From Thalassococcus arenae (GTDB taxonomy: Bacteria; Pseudomonadota; Alphaproteobacteria; Rhodobacterales; Rhodobacteraceae), in contig NZ_JAHRWL010000001.1 of assembly GCF_019104745.1 (NCBI RefSeq), positions 496,001-560,000 on the forward strand: a stretch of 64,000 bases of DNA, read 5' to 3'. The notes beneath the pieces are model-generated. The model saw only the letters and a program-made list of their open reading frames with translations, was not told the DNA's origin and did no database searches. The position numbers and the translations under genes are program-made. The stretch's first letter is position 1. Each line of letters begins with the position of its first letter. Of this stretch, positions 1-9,373 are shown piece by piece.

Positions 1-3000
1 TCTCGGAAACGCGTGGTGATCGCGTGGACGCTCCCGCGAATGAATCTTCTTCCTTCAGATGGCCGATATTTCTTGGCGAGCCTACAGACTGGCACTCCTG
101 CAGAATTCGTGATGATCCAGCTCTCGCCACGTTGAACGAGCAGTAAAGGATCTTCTGGCTTTAGCCGTTGGATCGCGCGGAGAGACGCGTGGCCCGGAGC
201 TAACCGACCGGCAAAGCTCAGGTCGACTTCTGACGGGTCCAGGGTTTGATAGACCTTCCGACACTCCGACACATCGAGTGTATCATGCGGCCGTCCTCTG
301 ATCAGGAACGCATGGTCATTCAGGCTACCAAGGATCGGATGTGTGTTGGACATCGCTATTAGTGCTAGACTTAGTCGGGCTCTTGTCATGGCGACGTACA
401 AGAGGCGGCGCGCCGCGTCTCGGTCCTCGCCTTTCGACCGTTTTTCCCAAGCGCCGTCGAGAACAACGACATGGTCGAACTCGAGCCCTTTCGCGCGATG
501 CGCGGACAGCAACATCAGGCCGGCTTGTCGCTTTCGAATGTCACGCCCCCATTCAGCAAGCCACTCGAGTACGTCTTTTCGGTCCGTTTCGCGATCGCCC
601 ACGTCCTGCACGAAGTCTTCTACGCCTTCCCGCAGCACAGACCACCATGGGCCTTCTGGCTGTCGATCCATCCACTTCGCGAGGTCTGAGACAGCAAGCC
701 CGGATCGCTCTCGAGCCCGTAGCCAGTTGACCAGCGTCTGGGTTTCTCGCAGCCGCCAGAAATTAGGGGCATCTGCGTTCGCAGCTTGGACGGGAATGTT
801 CCGTGCCTCGCAGTAGCTGCGGACAGGCTGAAGGTAGCTCCATTCACGCGCTATGATTGCGGCCTTTGCCCAGTCCCAGTGCGGAACGATCTTGGACAGT
901 CGCTCCAATTCCTCGACGGCAAGAACGGCCTGGCTGAATTGATCGCCTGCATCCTTGATGACTTGGACGCGACCGCGGCCGAAACTGTCGAGACGTTGTA
1001 ACTCGCCGCCAGCTCGATCATCTTTGCGGGCTCGATTGACGGTGATGTCGTGAACCGCCTTCATTCGCTCGGCTGCAGGGTCGATCACCTGGTTTGCAGC
1101 GCGGATGATGTTGGCCGTTGAACGGTAGTTCTCGATCATGTGGCTGGGCTGGGCTTTGTAATCTTCCTCGAAGCGGCGAATGAAGGCCACGGATGCGCCC
1201 GCGAAGGCGTAGATATTCTGGTCGTCGTCGCCGACCGCAAAAAGGCTCAGTCGGCGATCTTCGTCCTCGACCGAGCGCCCTGCAACAGCAGCGATCAGTT
1301 CGTATTCGTCTGGCCCGATGTCCTGATACTCATCGACCAGGATCCAACGATAGCCTTCTATGAGGGTCTCACGCTGGGCCTCGGCCTCGTCCCGTGATAG
1401 CCCTTCACCTTTCAAGAGGGCGACGGCCTGGGCCATGATCCGGTCGAAGTCGACGCTTTCGACCTTCTCGGCGCGTTTCGCGAAGCTGGCACCGATCATG
1501 CGCATCGCAAGACCATGGCAAGTGGAGATGGTGACGCCGCGCGCATCGTCGCCGATCAGATCGAACAGGCGACGCCGGATTTCAGTGGCGGCATGGCGGT
1601 TGTAGACCAAGGCCAGGATGCCGCGTGGGTTCTCGCGCTTCACTCGGATCAGGTAGGCGATACGGTGGACCAGAATGCGGGTCTTGCCCGAGCCGGGACC
1701 CGCTAGGACCAGCACGTTGGTCTGTTCACGCTCGTCCGCAACGATCCGCGTCTGTGTGGTATTGCCCAAGGATTCAACGATGTTGCGCCACGACTCTGGC
1801 GTTGTCTGGCGGCGAAGCTCCGCGCTTCTTCCCGGCAGCCACTTCTGAACAAAGCTATCGCGGTCGAGGGTGAAGTAATCCTCCGAAAGCCTCAGCGCGT
1901 CATGGACAGACTCGAGCCCCTTTTCGGCATAGGCGGCCATGATATGGGTCTGCAGGACTTGCTCTTGATAGTGCAGCTTCAATGGCTCGAAATCGGATTC
2001 TGTGAAGGGCTGGGGGCCGGGCGCCAGGTGGATCGTCATGGCTGGCCGGAAAATCGTCATGCCTTTTCCGAGTGTGACGACGCCCTGTTCATGGAGCCAG
2101 AGCAGCGCGCGGTCGAGGAGCTTCGTGGGATCGTTGACCGCGCTCGAAAGCTCGAAGTCGCCAGTCAGCGCTGCCATCAGCTTGCCCAGTGTCGTTTCGA
2201 CCTGGATATCCTTGCCCCGCGCCCGGTCGGGTGCTTCCTGCTGAAGTGTCGTCAACAGAACTCGGCCCGCGAGACGGCGGAGCTGGGCCGTCACTGAGAG
2301 GGCTTGCCAGTTGCGTTGTAGGCGCAGCGACAGGTGCTCCCGGTCGAGTTTGCGGACATAGAGGCTCCCGATCCCCTCGCTTTCGTCGCGACCGTCCCGC
2401 GCGATGCCGCGAACCAACTTGTCGACGATGTCAGGGCGCACGGTTGGATGCCCGGCGTCTCTCAATTCCTGCGAAAGAAGCTTGAGGTTCAAGGTCGAGC
2501 TTGCTCCCAGCTCAAGGTCCGGGGCCAATTCCCGAAGCTTGTCGATCAGGTCCCTTTCAAGGCTGTTCGCCTCCAACAGGCGCTTCTGCGAAGAGTCCTC
2601 CACGCCGAGATGCACGAAGATGGTGATCGCGGTGTCGTTCGACGCGATGCCAAGCGCCTCAAGATCATTCAGCGCCTTGCGCATCTGACCTGACGAAAAA
2701 CCCGAGATGCCACAGAGCTCATCCGTCGAGATCCCCTGGTCCGGCGGCGCGTTGATAAGGCTCCGAACGAAGGCGCGAAGCCTGAGCCGATAGCCCTCCG
2801 TCATATTTGCCTTGGCGATGATGCTGTCCGCCTCGGCGAAGGTCCGGATGCGAAGCGACGACGGATACACCCGAACGCGGTTTTCCTCTCGCCGCAGCAG
2901 CACGGCTTCTTCTAGCCACGACACGGCTGTCTTCACCCTTGTGTCATCGGTTGCGGAGTCGCGCTGGAAATCGAGGTCCTGTTCCTCACGCACGATCTCC

Positions 3001-5045
3001 CCGGCGGTCGCGACCACCTCGCCTTTCTGCTTCGTTCGCCTGTCAAGACGGCGCAGGGCCTTTAGGATTGCACCGATCTCCCTGCGCTCAAGGCGAGAGC
3101 GCGCCGAGAGGCTGAACTGCCGCTCGATGTCGTCACGGCTGAAGAGGAGAATGCAGCGGGCATGATCCCGATCACGTCCGGCCCGTCCCGCTTCTTGCAG
3201 ATAGTTCTCCAAGGAACCCGGGATATCGGCATGGATCACGAGCCGGATATCCGGCTTGTCGATCCCCATGCCAAAGGCATTCGTGGCGGCGATCACGCGC
3301 AGATCGCCCGCGGCAAATGCCATCTGAACGTCTCGTTTCTGTTCCGGGCTGAGGCCGGCGTGATAATGGGCCGCGGCAAAACCGCGTTCCTTCAGGAAGG
3401 CCGCCACACGTTCAGTTGCCGAGCGCGTGGAACAATAAACGATCGCGCCCGACGTTCCCTGCCGGGGAAGGGCCTCCTTGATGATCCGGACCACATCCCC
3501 TAGTTTCTTGCCCTTGTCTGTCGGCACGATCTCGAAAGACAGGTTCTCGCGAACGGCACCCCCGTCGAGAAGGGTTAGTTCAGTCGCTAGTCGATCTCGG
3601 AAATGGTCAGTGATGTCGCGGATTACATCGGGTTTCGCAGTCGCCGTCAGGCAGATGATCGGCGCTGGCTCTTCGCCTCCGGAATACTGTTTGATGAAGC
3701 GCCCGACATAGCGGTAGTCGGGGCGGAAATCGTGCCCCCACTTCGAGACACAATGCGCTTCGTCGAGCACCCAGTAGCCGACTTCCCTTTGACTGAGAAC
3801 CGAACGGACCGAGGGGCTGCGAAGCTGTTCGGGCGAGATTAGCAGGATCGCCGCATCGCCAAGACGCACCTGGTTCAGGGCATCCTGCCGTTCCGGCATG
3901 GAGAGCATGCCGTTGATCGTGACGCAGGACGTGATCCCTTGGCGTCTCATCCCCTCAACCTGATCTGCCATGAGGGCAACAAGAGGCGAAATGACGACTG
4001 TGAGCGCGCCCGTTTTTGTGAACTGTGACAAGGCCGGCAGCTGGTAGCAGACTGACTTGCCCGTCCCCGTGGGCAGAATGCCGAGAACTGGGGTCTTCGC
4101 CATCGCGGTGCCGACGATTGTCTCTTGTAGGGGACGTCCATCGGGACCGGCAGGGTTCGGACGGAACCCGCTGAATCCGAACCAATGCTTGAGCAGGGCC
4201 TTGGGGTCATTCTGCGACTGACACCAGCCACACTGGGGATCGGTGCAGGGCGTGTCTCGCAAGCGCTTCACCAGGCGGCTGGCCTCCGGGAACTGGTGCC
4301 GCACCCAGGGCGGCATGACGGAGTCGCCGCCCGCGACTGAGATCCAGGCCAGCGCATAGGCCAGCGGCCACCCATTCCGTTCTGCCTCGGGGATGACCGT
4401 TTCGATCTGATGACTACATGCAGCGCCGCGCAGAAGTCCGCGAATGGCCGATTGCGCCTCTGCGGGGCTAGGTCGCTGGGCACCGCGTACGAATTCAAAG
4501 ACGGCGTTGAAGCCAGCGTGATCGCTTCGGGTCGTCGTCAGGTAGTGGTATGCGCGGGTCGTATCAGGATCGACATGATCGATGTCACTCAGCGCCCTGA
4601 TCTGATTGTCGAGAACGGTCAGCACCAGTTCGGCATCAAGACGCGGATCGTTGACATGCCCTGCCTGCAAGCGGCCATCCTGATAATGTTTCACCAGGCT
4701 ATGGTAGGGGTTTCGAGGGAAAGCGAGCGGATTGAGCCAGAGCGTATCGATGATCGGTTTCTTGAGAAGCCGGAGATCAACCTTGGTGTTTTCGAGGTGT
4801 TTTGCGTCGAAGTGAATGAAATTGTGCCCGAGAAGGAAGTCGGCCTGTCGCGCGAAGCTGTCGAGTCTTGAGAGGGCGTCAATTAGGTTGCCACGGTTGA
4901 ATTCGACGGCCTCTTCCGTTCCATGCCGGACACCCGCGAAACTCTGGATGCGGTTTGTCTTGGGATCGATCTCAAGATCGATGGACACACATCGATTGAG
5001 GAGCGCGCTTGCGTGCGCAGCTTCTGGATGTAGTCCGTCCTCCAA
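1..5045 (-). CDS. Exonuclease-RecQ-UvrD fusion helicase (C-terminus beyond window)
   Basis: One frame stays open from a TTG start at 5045 to the left edge, at least 1681 residues, so the C-terminus is missing. Three enzymatic parts are visible. Residues about 20-140 look like a DnaQ/DEDD 3'-5' exonuclease (DLE at 23-25, GHNFIHFD at 73-80, HVNDPRLD at 130-137). Residues about 320-750 form a RecQ-type SF2 helicase: Walker A LPTGTGKS near 324-331, DEAH near 428, EAGRAGRDR near 620. Residues about 1110-1560 form a UvrD-type SF1 helicase: AGPGSGKTR, VDEYQD, GDDDQNIYAF, AHRAKGLEFD and YVAMTRAR. A Cys cluster (CTDPQCGWC) lies between exonuclease and RecQ parts. An in-frame TAA just upstream forces a start at or after the TTG; a GTG at codon 20 is the alternative. 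It should act on DNA in repair or defence; the exact role is unknown. The next gene upstream on the same strand is another nuclease-helicase fusion, 150 nt away. Confidence 0.85.
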   Translation of the reverse strand, partial: MEDGLHPEAAHASALLNRCVSIDLEIDPKTNRIQSFAGVRHGTEEAVEFNRGNLIDALSRLDSFARQADFLLGHNFIHFDAKHLENTKVDLRLLKKPIIDTLWLNPLAFPRNPYHSLVKHYQDGRLQAGHVNDPRLDAELVLTVLDNQIRALSDIDHVDPDTTRAYHYLTTTRSDHAGFNAVFEFVRGAQRPSPAEAQSAIRGLLRGAACSHQIETVIPEAERNGWPLAYALAWISVAGGDSVMPPWVRHQFPEASRLVKRLRDTPCTDPQCGWCQSQNDPKALLKHWFGFSGFRPNPAGPDGRPLQETIVGTAMAKTPVLGILPTGTGKSVCYQLPALSQFTKTGALTVVISPLVALMADQVEGMRRQGITSCVTINGMLSMPERQDALNQVRLGDAAILLISPEQLRSPSVRSVLSQREVGYWVLDEAHCVSKWGHDFRPDYRYVGRFIKQYSGGEEPAPIICLTATAKPDVIRDITDHFRDRLATELTLLDGGAVRENLSFEIVPTDKGKKLGDVVRIIKEALPRQGTSGAIVYCSTRSATERVAAFLKERGFAAAHYHAGLSPEQKRDVQMAFAAGDLRVIAATNAFGMGIDKPDIRLVIHADIPGSLENYLQEAGRAGRDRDHARCILLFSRDDIERQFSLSARSRLERREIGAILKALRRLDRRTKQKGEVVATAGEIVREEQDLDFQRDSATDDTRVKTAVSWLEEAVLLRREENRVRVYPSSLRIRTFAEADSIIAKANMTEGYRLRLRAFVRSLINAPPDQGISTDELCGISGFSSGQMRKALNDLEALGIASNDTAITIFVHLGVEDSSQKRLLEANSLERDLIDKLRELAPDLELGASSTLNLKLLSQELRDAGHPTVRPDIVDKLVRGIARDGRDESEGIGSLYVRKLDREHLSLRLQRNWQALSVTAQLRRLAGRVLLTTLQQEAPDRARGKDIQVETTLGKLMAALTGDFELSSAVNDPTKLLDRALLWLHEQGVVTLGKGMTIFRPAMTIHLAPGPQPFTESDFEPLKLHYQEQVLQTHIMAAYAEKGLESVHDALRLSEDYFTLDRDSFVQKWLPGRSAELRRQTTPESWRNIVESLGNTTQTRIVADEREQTNVLVLAGPGSGKTRILVHRIAYLIRVKRENPRGILALVYNRHAATEIRRRLFDLIGDDARGVTISTCHGLAMRMIGASFAKRAEKVESVDFDRIMAQAVALLKGEGLSRDEAEAQRETLIEGYRWILVDEYQDIGPDEYELIAAVAGRSVEDEDRRLSLFAVGDDDQNIYAFAGASVAFIRRFEEDYKAQPSHMIENYRSTANIIRAANQVIDPAAERMKAVHDITVNRARKDDRAGGELQRLDSFGRGRVQVIKDAGDQFSQAVLAVEELERLSKIVPHWDWAKAAIIAREWSYLQPVRSYCEARNIPVQAANADAPNFWRLRETQTLVNWLRARERSGLAVSDLAKWMDRQPEGPWWSVLREGVEDFVQDVGDRETDRKDVLEWLAEWGRDIRKRQAGLMLLSAHRAKGLEFDHVVVLDGAWEKRSKGEDRDAARRLLYVAMTRARLSLALIAMSNTHPILGSLNDHAFLIRGRPHDTLDVSECRKVYQTLDPSEVDLSFAGRLAPGHASLRAIQRLKPEDPLLLVQRGESWIITNSAGVPVCRLAKKYRPSEGRRFIRGSVHAITTRFR

Positions 5046-5195
5046 GTACCCGTCCCGTTACGCCTTCGCCCCAATTCAGGTTATCCATTACAAATCTGGG
5101 AAATCAAAGGCAAACGGCTGACGTTTCAGTCACTTCCCTTCCCTGTGGCTTGCTGAACCACCCTTGCCGGAGTGGCGCAATACGCGCGGGAATGT

Positions 5196-8039
5196 TCAGC
5201 CGGGAATGCCCAGCTCGGCCCAAAACTCTTCAGGTGCCGGCGAAGTCAGGTCCCAAAGCACCTCGATTGGCTTCTCACCCTGCCATCCGGCGAACCTGGG
5301 TTGCCCGCAGTAGATGAATGGGTTGACCTTGCCGTTCACCTTGTTCCCGCGGCGGATGAACAGGTGTACCTCATGACCTTCCTCACCGCTGATGACCCGG
5401 CCATGCTTGCTGTCCTGGCGCGTCTGGTTCTGGCTGAACCATTTCAGTCGTGACGGGCTGAGAAACGCGTTCTCATAGGTCAAGTCCTGGGTCGAGACAT
5501 TGGCGAGAAGGATCATGATCTTCTTTTTGGGCAGTGCCTTCATCCCGGTGCGCCAGACGTTTTGCTTGTACTCTTCGCCAAAGAACTCGGCGATGTCTGG
5601 CACGTAGTAGCGCTGCCAAAGCTCCAGAGCCTTTGGCTTGCCGACAAAGGTCGCGGAGGGCTCGGCGGCCTCGCGCTGGGTGGGCGTTTCCGCCAAGCGC
5701 CATTCGACCAACTCGCGCACAAGCGGTTCCAGCTCCCCGGAAGCGTCAGGTCGCGCCAGCCGAAAGCCGTCGCTGCCCTGCGCCAGGTGCGGGTTGAAGG
5801 CCAGCTCCGACGCGCCATCGCCCGGTTGCCGCCCGGCGACAACGTCGCGCAATCCGGTCAAAGCGGATCGGGACAAACCCCTGGGCCGTTCCAGCTCGCG
5901 TAAGAGACGACCGTGAGTGGCGAAAGGACGTTCTGGCAAGGCGTCGCCCATGTCCCGCACGAAATCGAACCAGCCGCCATGACCAGAAGCGCGAGGATCG
6001 AAGCCGTTACGGAAGACCTCGACAGCCGTAGGGCGAATACCGTTCCGGTCCCGGAAGTCGACATAGAAGGCTTCGAGCTCCGCCGCGCCTTCTTTCGGGC
6101 GGAGGAGATTGCGCAAGATGTCGATGACCTCGAGCTCATAGGTGATCTCGCAGCCCTTCGGCATCTGGAATTCACCGGCCTGAAGCGCCTCCAGTTTGGT
6201 CGAGATCGAGCGATCCCCTGCGCCGGCCTGCAGAAGGGTCGCGACCTTGGTAAGGAAGCTGCGGTGGTTGCCGATATAGTCGATCACCTGCAGCACCTTG
6301 CCTTCGACGCGGCGCAGGCCACGGCCGAGTTGTTGCAGCCAAATGATCGCGCTTTCGGTGGGACGCAGCATTAGCACGGTGCCGATCTCGGGCACGTCCA
6401 CGCCTTCGTTGAACATGTCGACCGCGAAGAGGATGTCGATCTCTCCGCGACCGAGCGCTGCGAGGGAGCTCGCGCGCGGAGCGGAGCTTTGGCCCGAATG
6501 GACCGCGACTGCGTTCAACCCGGCGGCGCGGAAGTAATCCGCCATGTAGTCGGCATGGCGCATAGAACAGCAAAAGCCGATCGCGGGGCCGGTTGCGCGT
6601 TTGCGGTATTGTTCCAACGCGTTTAGGGCTCGCGCCTCGGTGGCGAGTGCGGCGTCCAGCGCGGTCGGGTCGAACTGACCCGAGCGCCATGGAATCTGGG
6701 CGTAGTCCACGTCATCCGGCACGCCGAAGTAGTGGAAGGGTGACAGGTGCCCCGCATCGATTCCGCGAAACAGGTCGCATTCGTAGACGAGGTTTTCGCC
6801 GCAAAGGCCAAGCAAGTCGGCGCCATCGGTCCGGTCGGGCGTTGCGGTGAGGCCCAACAGGAAGCCGGGCGTGAAATGCTCGATCAGCTTCTGATAGGTG
6901 CGGGCGGCGGCGTGGTGGAATTCATCGACCACGATGTAGTCGAAATGGTCTCGGTCGAACTGGCGCAAGTGACCGACGCGGCCCAGTGTCTGGACCGAGG
7001 CGAAAAGGATTTCCGCGTCCGTTTCTTTCTCGGTGCCCGTGTAGCGGCCAAGCTTGGCCTCTGGGCGGACTTTGCGAAAGGCTGCCATCGCTTGGGTCAG
7101 GATTTCGTCGCGATGGGCGACGAAGAGGATGCGGCCCGCCTTGGCATGGATCGTGTCAAAAGCAGCCAGCCAGGTCTTGCCCAGGCCGGTGGCCAGCACG
7201 GCCAGCCCGGCGCGGTGGCCGTTGGATCGGCTCTGCGCAAGGGCCGCAAGCGCCTCCTGCTGGATCGTGTGAGGCTCTGGCGGCGGGCCTTCCTCGGCAA
7301 CAACACGCGCCGTGAACTCAGGCATCGGTCGCGCCCTGCGGCGTTTCCCGTAGGCATCGATCCATGCGGCCGTCAAAGGTTTGACCTCAGGTCGCGCTAG
7401 CAGGTCCTCGAAGGCCGCTCCGACGCTGTCTGCTGCCTCTTCGGAATGCAGGTTCCATTCCACGCCATCGGTCAGCGCCGATTGGGACAGGTTCGAGCTA
7501 CCGACAATCGCCGCCCCGCGCGCATCGGCGGCCCGGAACAGCCAGGCCTTGGGATGAAAGCTGAGGCCGCCTGTTTCGAACACAAACAGCTCTGCACCCT
7601 CAAGATCCAACAGGCGTGCCAAGGCGGTCGGGTCGGTCGTGTCGAGATAATCGCCCACAACGATCCTGAGCCGTCCGCCACGTGCCAGCAACTCGCGGAA
7701 CCAGGGCTCGAGCAAGGCCACGCCGCTGTCCATGGCGAAGGCAATCGCAAGGTCGACCGATTGCGCGGTGTCCAGCCGTTCAGCGAGCAAAGGCAGGAGC
7801 GGATCGCGGCCGCCGGTTGTCAGGCGAGCGCCACTGGCCTCCCGCAGGTGGAAATGATCGTGATCGGATGAGGCGATGAAACCGGCTGTGCCTCGGCCAA
7901 GTGCCGCACCCACCTTGGCCAGCATCGCCATCTGTTCCGGGCCGGTCAGGTCATCCCATGCGGGCACATGCCGAGGGGCGGGGATTAATCCGGCCTCACG
8001 GTGCATGCAGATCGGGCAGTTGAGGCGCGGGTCAGTCAC
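5196..8039 (-). CDS. HIT-like/PLD/DEAD-type helicase with DUF3427-like C-terminus
   Basis: A 947-residue protein with a GTG start at 8039. The N-terminus has CPIC (8-11) and a HIT-type histidine string DHDHFH (59-64). A phospholipase-D-like nuclease domain follows, with HPKAWLF near 162 and GSSNLSQSAL near 180. An SF2 helicase core comes next: Walker A ATGLGKT at 283-289, DEFHH at 372-376 and a motif VI-like QQLGRGLRR further on. The last 300 residues resemble the DUF3427 region that accompanies such helicases. The PLD part suggests a nuclease driven or positioned by a helicase motor; the HIT-like part might hydrolyse or sense nucleotides, which is inference. It is the leading gene of a leftward pair with the exonuclease-RecQ-UvrD fusion. 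Domain identity is firm; a defence role is only suggested by architecture. Confidence 0.85.
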   Translation of the reverse strand: MTDPRLNCPICMHREAGLIPAPRHVPAWDDLTGPEQMAMLAKVGAALGRGTAGFIASSDHDHFHLREASGARLTTGGRDPLLPLLAERLDTAQSVDLAIAFAMDSGVALLEPWFRELLARGGRLRIVVGDYLDTTDPTALARLLDLEGAELFVFETGGLSFHPKAWLFRAADARGAAIVGSSNLSQSALTDGVEWNLHSEEAADSVGAAFEDLLARPEVKPLTAAWIDAYGKRRRARPMPEFTARVVAEEGPPPEPHTIQQEALAALAQSRSNGHRAGLAVLATGLGKTWLAAFDTIHAKAGRILFVAHRDEILTQAMAAFRKVRPEAKLGRYTGTEKETDAEILFASVQTLGRVGHLRQFDRDHFDYIVVDEFHHAAARTYQKLIEHFTPGFLLGLTATPDRTDGADLLGLCGENLVYECDLFRGIDAGHLSPFHYFGVPDDVDYAQIPWRSGQFDPTALDAALATEARALNALEQYRKRATGPAIGFCCSMRHADYMADYFRAAGLNAVAVHSGQSSAPRASSLAALGRGEIDILFAVDMFNEGVDVPEIGTVLMLRPTESAIIWLQQLGRGLRRVEGKVLQVIDYIGNHRSFLTKVATLLQAGAGDRSISTKLEALQAGEFQMPKGCEITYELEVIDILRNLLRPKEGAAELEAFYVDFRDRNGIRPTAVEVFRNGFDPRASGHGGWFDFVRDMGDALPERPFATHGRLLRELERPRGLSRSALTGLRDVVAGRQPGDGASELAFNPHLAQGSDGFRLARPDASGELEPLVRELVEWRLAETPTQREAAEPSATFVGKPKALELWQRYYVPDIAEFFGEEYKQNVWRTGMKALPKKKIMILLANVSTQDLTYENAFLSPSRLKWFSQNQTRQDSKHGRVISGEEGHEVHLFIRRGNKVNGKVNPFIYCGQPRFAGWQGEKPIEVLWDLTSPAPEEFWAELGIPG

Positions 8040-8709
8040 ACTCGTCCAGATTGATCTTTTCTACTGAGACCATTGGTAAGGATCGCCGCTGGCATGTCCA
8101 GGCGCTGGGGCGATGCAGCGCCGGTTCGATCGGAGACTTTCGGCCTCAACCATCCTCGGAAAGGTGGGACACAAATCCGAAAAAATCCAATAAACATTGT
8201 GCAAGAAAAAAGTCCCACCGCCTCGCAACTTATTAAAATAAAAACAATAGGTTATGCCGCCCCGGGCACCACTCGTCCGTCTCGTCCGCTAATATCCCGC
8301 ATACGAGAAATGGCTCCGTTTGTCGAATGCGCGCGCGATCAATTTCGACTCGACCTGGAATGGATGCGGACAAGTAGGATTGGGATGTCTTTCTCCCGGA
8401 TGGACGACGGTAATGCTGAGATCGTTTCGAGCTTCGGAGACCTTGTCCACGAGTTGATGCCTACAGTCGTCCTGTGCCGGCCATTGCGCTGCGTCCGGAT
8501 CCGATCCGGCTTGGGCCAGGTGTTCGGAAGTGGGCAGTTGCGCAACCCGCGAGTGCTGCGGCGCAGCCGGCCGGGTTGCTACCGGTGGTTTCCGGCTTGT
8601 CCCGGGCTTGCGCGGCGGGCCGCGTTTTCGCTGCAACACGCCGATCTGCATATAGGAGACGACCGAAAAACAGGCGATTGATGAACCGAACTGTGAAATA
8701 CTGAGCGAA
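8040..8709. other. Gene-poor segment between helicase pair and urea region
   Basis: About 670 nt without a convincing gene. Short open frames occur on both strands (for example 8073-8681 plus and 8289-8651 minus), but they overlap each other, have Arg/Pro-rich shadow-like composition and match no family I recognise. The part around 8165-8260 is clearly AT-rich against the surrounding DNA and carries an 8-bp inverted repeat. It probably holds the leftward promoter of the helicase gene starting at 8039 and may mark the edge of an accessory block. A decayed gene cannot be excluded. Confidence 0.5.
8163..8219. repeat. 8-bp inverted repeat in AT-rich DNA
   Basis: GGTGGGAC at 8163-8170 and its exact complement GTCCCACC at 8212-8219 flank 41 nt of A-rich sequence. 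It lies 124-180 nt upstream of the leftward helicase start. It could be a regulator site, an element-end remnant or chance; no transposase is visible nearby. Confidence 0.5.
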
Positions 8710-9081
8710 ATGAAAACTCTTGTCGCCTGTCTTGCCAGCCTCGTTTGGGGATCGTTCGCCAGCGCCGCGCCAAACGACTTGTCTCGCGTTTTCGCCAGTT
8801 GCGCCGGTCGTTATTCGGCGATGGTCGAACATGCGTGGCTTGTTCGGGACGCCCGGGTCGATGAATTCGAGGATCACAGAGAGCGTTTCGTGCGATTTCT
8901 CGACTCCGTCGGACATGCTGGCGATGTCGCACTCATGGCGCATAGGATCGATGCGAAATACGCGCAGTCGCGACTGCTGAGCGAAAGCACGTTCGGCAAC
9001 AACGCCGCAATCGCGGCGCGGGCCGCGCGGCGCGCCGAAGCGCAGTTGCGCGCGTGCAGGCTGTTGCTGGGCGATGGCTGA
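8710..9081 (+). CDS. Small exported protein of unknown function
   Basis: A 123-residue protein beginning with a typical Sec signal peptide (basic MK, hydrophobic core to about residue 18, cleavage probably after Ala-Ser-Ala-Ala). The mature part is mostly predicted helix with many charged residues, one Cys near the N-terminus and one near the C-terminus that could form a periplasmic disulfide. No family was recognised. It lies upstream of urtA on the same strand, with a 292-nt gap containing inverted repeats, so it is probably a separate transcript. Codon usage matches the surrounding catabolic genes rather than the helicase genes. Confidence 0.6.
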   Translation: MKTLVACLASLVWGSFASAAPNDLSRVFASCAGRYSAMVEHAWLVRDARVDEFEDHRERFVRFLDSVGHAGDVALMAHRIDAKYAQSRLLSESTFGNNAAIAARAARRAEAQLRACRLLLGDG

Positions 9082-9246
9082 AGGCCCCTGAGCCCGCCCG
9101 AAGCGCCGGAAAATCTGGCACTCCGGGGAATTCAGCCTCTTATTTGATCGAAATTCCGCAAAGTGCGACACACACGTACCGGGACGCTCGTCGTTTCCCG
9201 AAAGGCCCGACTTAGATCGCGCGAGGGTATCTGCACCCTTTTGATC

Positions 9247-9304
9247 GTGCGATGACGCCGGCCTAGGAACCCTGAACGTCATCGCACTCCGCAATTGAAT
9301 TGCG
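9247..9304 (+). promoter_or_regulatory. Inverted repeats upstream of urtA
   Basis: Two symmetric elements lie 70-127 nt before the urtA start. GTGCGATGACG at 9247-9257 pairs perfectly with CGTCATCGCAC at 9277-9287 (11 bp, 19-nt loop). CGCAATTGAATTGCG at 9290-9304 is a 15-bp palindrome with one central base. They could be operators for a dimeric regulator or, if transcribed, a leader hairpin. In the 292-nt gap 9082-9373 nothing else was seen apart from a ribosome-binding site (AAAGGAAC) before 9374. Confidence 0.55.
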
Positions 9305-9373
9305 TGGGAGACGCATATGGGCGCATCGCCGGCCCAATGCAACCGACCCGCGCGACGTGCAAAGGAACACGCG

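Noticed and set aside
1-5045. Frameshift or split of the left-edge gene into several genes
   Set aside because: Reading one frame from 5045 to the edge gives continuous conserved motifs of exonuclease, RecQ and UvrD with no stop, so it is one intact open frame.
8073-8681. Open frame of 202 codons on the plus strand, and 8289-8651 on the minus strand
   Set aside because: They overlap on opposite strands, have Arg/Pro-rich composition, no recognised domain and no convincing ribosome-binding site; they look like chance frames in GC-rich DNA.
9233-9250. GCAC...GTGC as an NtrC binding site before urtA
   Set aside because: The spacing between half sites is 10 nt rather than about 7, and the flanking bases do not fit, so I do not call it.
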